Positions 60,990 to 64,000 of a stretch of 64,000 nucleotides of DNA are shown here, one piece after another. Position 1 is the stretch's first letter, and every line of letters begins with the position of its first letter. The notes under the pieces were generated by a model. The model was given only the letters and a program-made list of their open reading frames with translations, ran no database searches and was not told the DNA's origin. This DNA is from Allodiplogaster sudhausi (lineage: Eukaryota; Nematoda; Chromadorea; Rhabditida; Diplogasteridae): the NCBI GenBank assembly GCA_945643635.1, contig CALZFC010000059.1:124001-188000 (forward strand). The letters run 5' to 3'. The position numbers and the translations under genes are program-made.

Positions 60990-61690
60990 CCCCCAACCGG
61001 AGTCCGGCGGTCTCTTTACTGCAATGGCTGATCAACATTTCAGTTAGTTGCTTTATTCAAGATGAGCAAAGGCCGGGACCCTTCAAGGGTTGTACTCGAT
61101 GGGGAGGTTCTTGCGGCGGACCATGCCGTCGCCCTGGAACCACTCGCGGCGGAACTGCTTGACGGCGCCGTCAGGTGTGTTGGTCCACTCGATGGTGATG
61201 CGGTCGTTGTTGGTGTCCTCCTGCAAATCACAGTTAATTATATTTTAAGTTTTAATTTTGAAAATATTTTTAAATTTCTGTTTTCGACTAAACCATGCCT
61301 GTCCATAGGCGAAGGCGTCGCAGGAGACAGCAACGAGGACGGGCTCCTTGGGGTCGAGGACGCACTGGCCGGGTCGACGCCGAGACGCTTCATGTTCGTG
61401 GTCTTGAAGGCCCAGCGAATGCGACGTGCAGAGGTGTTGACCACCTGAAATTAGAAACAATTACTAAAATGTTACCTAACAGGGAATAGTGAATTCAAAA
61501 TTCGGATACGGGTACTGAAAAAAAAACAAACCTTGATGTGGTAGGTGTGCTTGTCATCGTAGGGCGCGTTGAAGACGACCTTGGCGTTGGGCTGGGTGAC
61601 GATGTCGCCTGGAGGAACGGATTGAGCCATGGCTTGGAGGAGAAGTGAAGAAGAGAGGAGAGCAGAGAAGCACAGTCGACGACTGATAGA
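60990..61690 (-). repeat. Left arm of MSP inverted duplication
   Basis: From the 3' UTR (ctttgctcatcttgaataaa..ccattgcagtaaagagac, read on the minus strand) through the whole gene to the TATA region this matches 62080-62800 in inverted orientation. Introns are much less similar than exons and 3' UTR. Confidence 0.85.
61083..61630 (-). pseudogene. Major sperm protein gene with one-base frameshift
   Basis: MSP is the filament-forming cytoskeletal protein of nematode sperm. Exon 1 ([20 protein letters not shown]) and the start of exon 2 ([20 protein letters not shown]) are intact. Near 61361-61366 one base is missing relative to the sister gene (gccagtgcgtcctc versus gccagcggtgtcctc), throwing the rest of exon 2 out of frame. 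The next frame continues [20 protein letters not shown], and exon 3 ends [18 protein letters not shown] and a stop. Intron 2 would use a GC donor (gacag|gcatgg). It is either a pseudogene or a sequencing error, because everything else, including TATA and 3' UTR, is preserved. Confidence 0.85.
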
Positions 61691-61708
61691 AATGCCGCTT
61701 TAACACTC

Positions 61709-61717
61709 CTTTTATAC
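61709..61717 (-). promoter_or_regulatory. TATA box of the minus-strand MSP gene
   Basis: gtataaaagg on the minus strand, about 80 bp upstream of the ATG at 61630. Confidence 0.7.
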
Positions 61718-62048
61718 GCATTTTCCAGGCTGAAATTTTAAATTTTCGCTAAAGTGCATCGACTTGATTAATCAAATTTGGGTTCTTTCGTAAGAACGCA
61801 GGACAAAGATCAAATTTATATGGGAAAATGGGCGAAAGTTATTTTTTTCTTACAAAGTTCTATGTACTATATATAAGTTCATAACATTAATACTTTCAAA
61901 ATTAATTTATTTCGGCATGGAGTTCGTGACTTCCACAGAAGTGTTTTTGAAACATTGATCTTTGTTCGGTGTTCTTGAGAAATAAACATAAATGTAGCTA
62001 AATCGCTGCGCTTTTGCGAAAATGTAAAATTTCATGCTCATAAATTCG

Positions 62049-62056
62049 TATAAAAG
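62049..62056 (+). promoter_or_regulatory. TATA box of the plus-strand MSP gene
   Basis: gtataaaagc about 80 bp upstream of the ATG at 62135, mirroring the minus-strand gene. Confidence 0.7.
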
Positions 62057-62079
62057 CTGGTTTCTAGATACATTTCCAT

Positions 62080-62800
62080 CAGTCGTAGTCTGTGCTTCGC
62101 TGCTCTACACTCCTCTTCACTTCTCCTCCAAGCCATGGCTCAGTCCGTTCCTCCTGGCGACATCGTCACTCAGCCCAACGCCAAGGTCGTCTTCAACGCG
62201 CCCTACGACGACAAGCACACCTACCACATCAAGGTTTGTTTTGTTTATCTTCGCCATCTTTCCAATTCCATGTTATCATTCTTTATCTACATTTTCTTTC
62301 CTTTAGCTGGCAAAATTTTATTTTAATGTTTCTAATTGCAGGTGGTCAACACCTCTGCGCGCCGCATCGGCTGGGCTTTCAAGACCACGAACATGAAGCG
62401 TCTCGGTGTCGACCCGGCCAGCGGTGTCCTCGATCCCAAGGAGCCCGTCCTTGTTGCTGTCTCTTGCGACGCCTTCGCCTACGGCCATGTTCATTTAAAG
62501 AGATGGATAGTAGTATCCAATTGTAGCAAATAAAATTGCTTCAAACTTCCCATGATTTAAATTTAATTCTAGGAAGACACGAACAACGACCGCATCACCA
62601 TCGAGTGGACCAACACCCCGGACGGCGCCGCCAAGCAGTTCCGCCGCGAGTGGTTCCAGGGCGACGGCATGGTCCGCCGCAAGAACCTCCTAATCGAGTA
62701 CAACCCTTGAAGGGTCCCGACCTTTGCTCATCTTGAATAAAGCAACTAACTGAAATGTTGATCAGCCATTGCAGTAAAGAGACGCCGGTTGGAGGAATGC
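62080..62800 (+). repeat. Right arm of MSP inverted duplication
   Basis: Partner of 60990-61690. About 60 bp of 3' UTR past the stop (ctttgctcatcttgaataaa onward) match the other arm almost perfectly, and similarity decays after gagacgcc. Confidence 0.85.
62135..62710 (+). CDS. msp: Major sperm protein (MSP), complete, 127 aa
   Basis: Sperm cytoskeletal protein that polymerises into filaments for pseudopod crawling and, in C. elegans, also acts as an oocyte-maturation signal. Three exons: 62135-62233, 62342-62488 and 62573-62710, 33+49+45 codons, the standard MSP length of 127 aa. The Ig-like MSP fold is evident from [58 protein letters not shown] and [20 protein letters not shown]. The second exon ends ..AYGH where the sister gene has ..AYGQ. 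The C-terminus is KNLLIEYNP rather than the usual KNLPIEYNP. The 3' UTR has AATAAA and is nearly identical to the inverted copy. Confidence 0.97.
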
Positions 62801-63084
62801 GGAGAGTAATAGCTTACACTCACAAATAATAATGCATCAGCAAACTCTGCCATATTTTAAATTATACATGTAGGGATTGCCGGTCAACTTTTTTTTGTTG
62901 GACTCAGCACGACGTGGGACTTCTTTCATGCTCCGCCCATCCGTTCTCTCCGACCACTGTGGTAGCCGAGTTCGAGTTTACGATTGCACGGCATTAATGC
63001 CACGGCTGAAATCGGATGCGGAGTCGAAATGGGAGCCTGCAATTCAATCGATTTAATCAAATTGTTTTCGATCTCATTTCTTTC

Positions 63085-63770
63085 CCTGCTCATCTTTCTC
63101 TCTCTCCCTCTCTGTCTATCTGTTTCCCTTTCTCTCTCCCCGCTCTCTCTCTCTCTTTCTCTCTCTCAGTCTGTCTATCCGTTTCCCTTTCTCTCTCTCC
63201 CCGCTCTCTCTCTTTCTCTCTCTCACTCTGTCTATCTGTTTCCCTTTCTCTCTCCCCGCTCTCTCTCTCTTTCTCTCTCTCACTCTGTCTATCTGTTTCC
63301 CTTTCTCTCTCTCCCCGCTCTCTCTCTCTTTCTCTCTCTCACTCTGTCTATCTGTTTCCCTTTCTCTCTCCCCGCTCTCTCTCTCTTTCTCTCTCTCACT
63401 CTGTCTATCTGTTTCCCTTTCTCTCTCTCCCCGCTCTCTCTCCCTCTCCTTCTGTCTATCTGTTTCCCTTTCTCTCTCCCCGCTCTCTCTCCCTCTCACT
63501 CTCTCTATCTGTTTCCCTTTCTCTCTCTACCCGCTCTCTCTCCCTCTCCCTCTGTTATCTGTTTCCCTTTCTCTCTCCCCGCTCTCTCTCCCTCTCTCTC
63601 TCTCTCTGTCTATCTGTTTCCCTTTCTCTCTCTACCCGCTCTCTCTCCCTCTCCCTCTGTAATCTGTTTCCCTTTCTCTCTCTCCTCGCTCTCTCTCCCT
63701 CTCTCTCTCTGTCTATCTGTTTCCCTTTCTCTCTCTCCCCGCTCCCTCTCCCTCTCCTTATCTCTATTCT
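63085..63770. repeat. CT-rich minisatellite, about 50-59 bp unit, 12 copies
   Basis: The phrase tctgtttccctttctctctc recurs at about 63117, 63177, 63236, 63292, 63351, 63409, 63459, 63507, 63557, 63613, 63664 and 63716, separated by ccccgctctctctc-type spacers. Unit length shortens from about 59 bp to about 50 bp toward the right. The long Ser/Leu/Pro reading frames across it are artefacts. Confidence 0.92.
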
Positions 63771-63775
63771 CATAT

Positions 63776-64000
63776 ACTTCTATCTGTATTTCAACGAGCT
63801 CGAGCAGCGAAGCTTCGCCGACATGGGCATCTGCGGCCTTGAAGTTGAAGCCACAGATTAGTCCCGGGAGGAAATTATGACGTCTTAAATTGAAGGGGAC
63901 TGCACTTCGCTGACTCTGTTCGAATGCCAAAATCGAATAAAATCGCAAATGCACCTCCTCACAATCAGTTTAAAAATAGTTTAAGACTCAATTTGCTAGT
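63776..64000. other. Non-repetitive tail, gene content unresolved
   Basis: After the minisatellite both strands are open for about 80-90 bp. The plus-strand frame reads YFNELEQRSFADMGICGLEV and a stop at about 63860; the minus strand reads FKAADAHVGEASLLELVEIQ. Either could be an exon of a gene extending past the window. No domain recognised. Confidence 0.3.

Noticed and set aside
63085..63770. Possible CRISPR-like array because of regular repeats
   Set aside because: Spacers are CT-rich variants of the same unit and the genome is eukaryotic; it is a minisatellite.

Overview
This is a nematode nuclear genome window. The diagnostic evidence is a head-to-head pair of Major Sperm Protein (MSP) genes and an adjacent two-domain gene of the MSP fibre protein 2 (MFP2) type; both families drive the actin-free crawling of nematode sperm. 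Genes are spliced, with many short introns (about 40-500 bp). The DNA is saturated with (GA)n/(CT)n tracts, so most long reading frames are spurious Ser/Leu or Arg/Glu strings. I cannot name the species.

Minus-strand block, 0.8-43.7 kb. Three conserved genes are read right to left. A BTB-BACK-Kelch (KLHL-type) gene spans 43.7-33.7 kb. A complete XPF/ERCC4 DNA-repair endonuclease spans 33.2-14.3 kb. A TRPML/mucolipin lysosomal cation channel (C. elegans cup-5 type) spans 6.6-0.8 kb, with in-phase candidate 5' exons out to about 9.96 kb. A complete plus-strand myo-inositol-1-phosphate synthase gene (25.1-27.7 kb) is nested in an 8.4 kb intron of XPF.

Mobile DNA. Intron 2 of the KLHL gene carries an apparently intact 2.77 kb DNA transposon (40.2-43.0 kb). 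It has 144-bp inverted repeats that are identical to each other, an apparent 3-bp TCA target duplication, and a six-exon 530-aa pogo/CENP-B-like DDE transposase with a Cys-rich C-terminus. A tRNA-like segment with Pol III A and B boxes lies inside each end, pointing inward. Small non-autonomous elements (two hAT-like MITEs and one CAGGG-ended MITE) sit in introns of TRPML and KLHL.

Right part. From 43.7 to 49.5 kb I recognise no gene. A plus-strand seven-transmembrane receptor resembling nematode serpentine receptors lies at 49.6-52.4 kb. From 53.1 to 57.2 kb the minus strand holds an unidentified multi-exon gene, a tandem duplicate of a small-protein gene with a different lesion in each copy, and a broken gene fragment. 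MFP2 (57.8-59.7 kb) and the MSP inverted pair (61.1-62.7 kb) form a sperm cytoskeleton cluster with TATA boxes about 80-90 bp upstream of each start. The window ends in a 12-copy CT-rich minisatellite.

Cross-cutting observations: four introns inferred from reading-frame continuity use GC rather than GT donors, and GA tracts often follow 5' splice sites while CT tracts often precede 3' splice sites.
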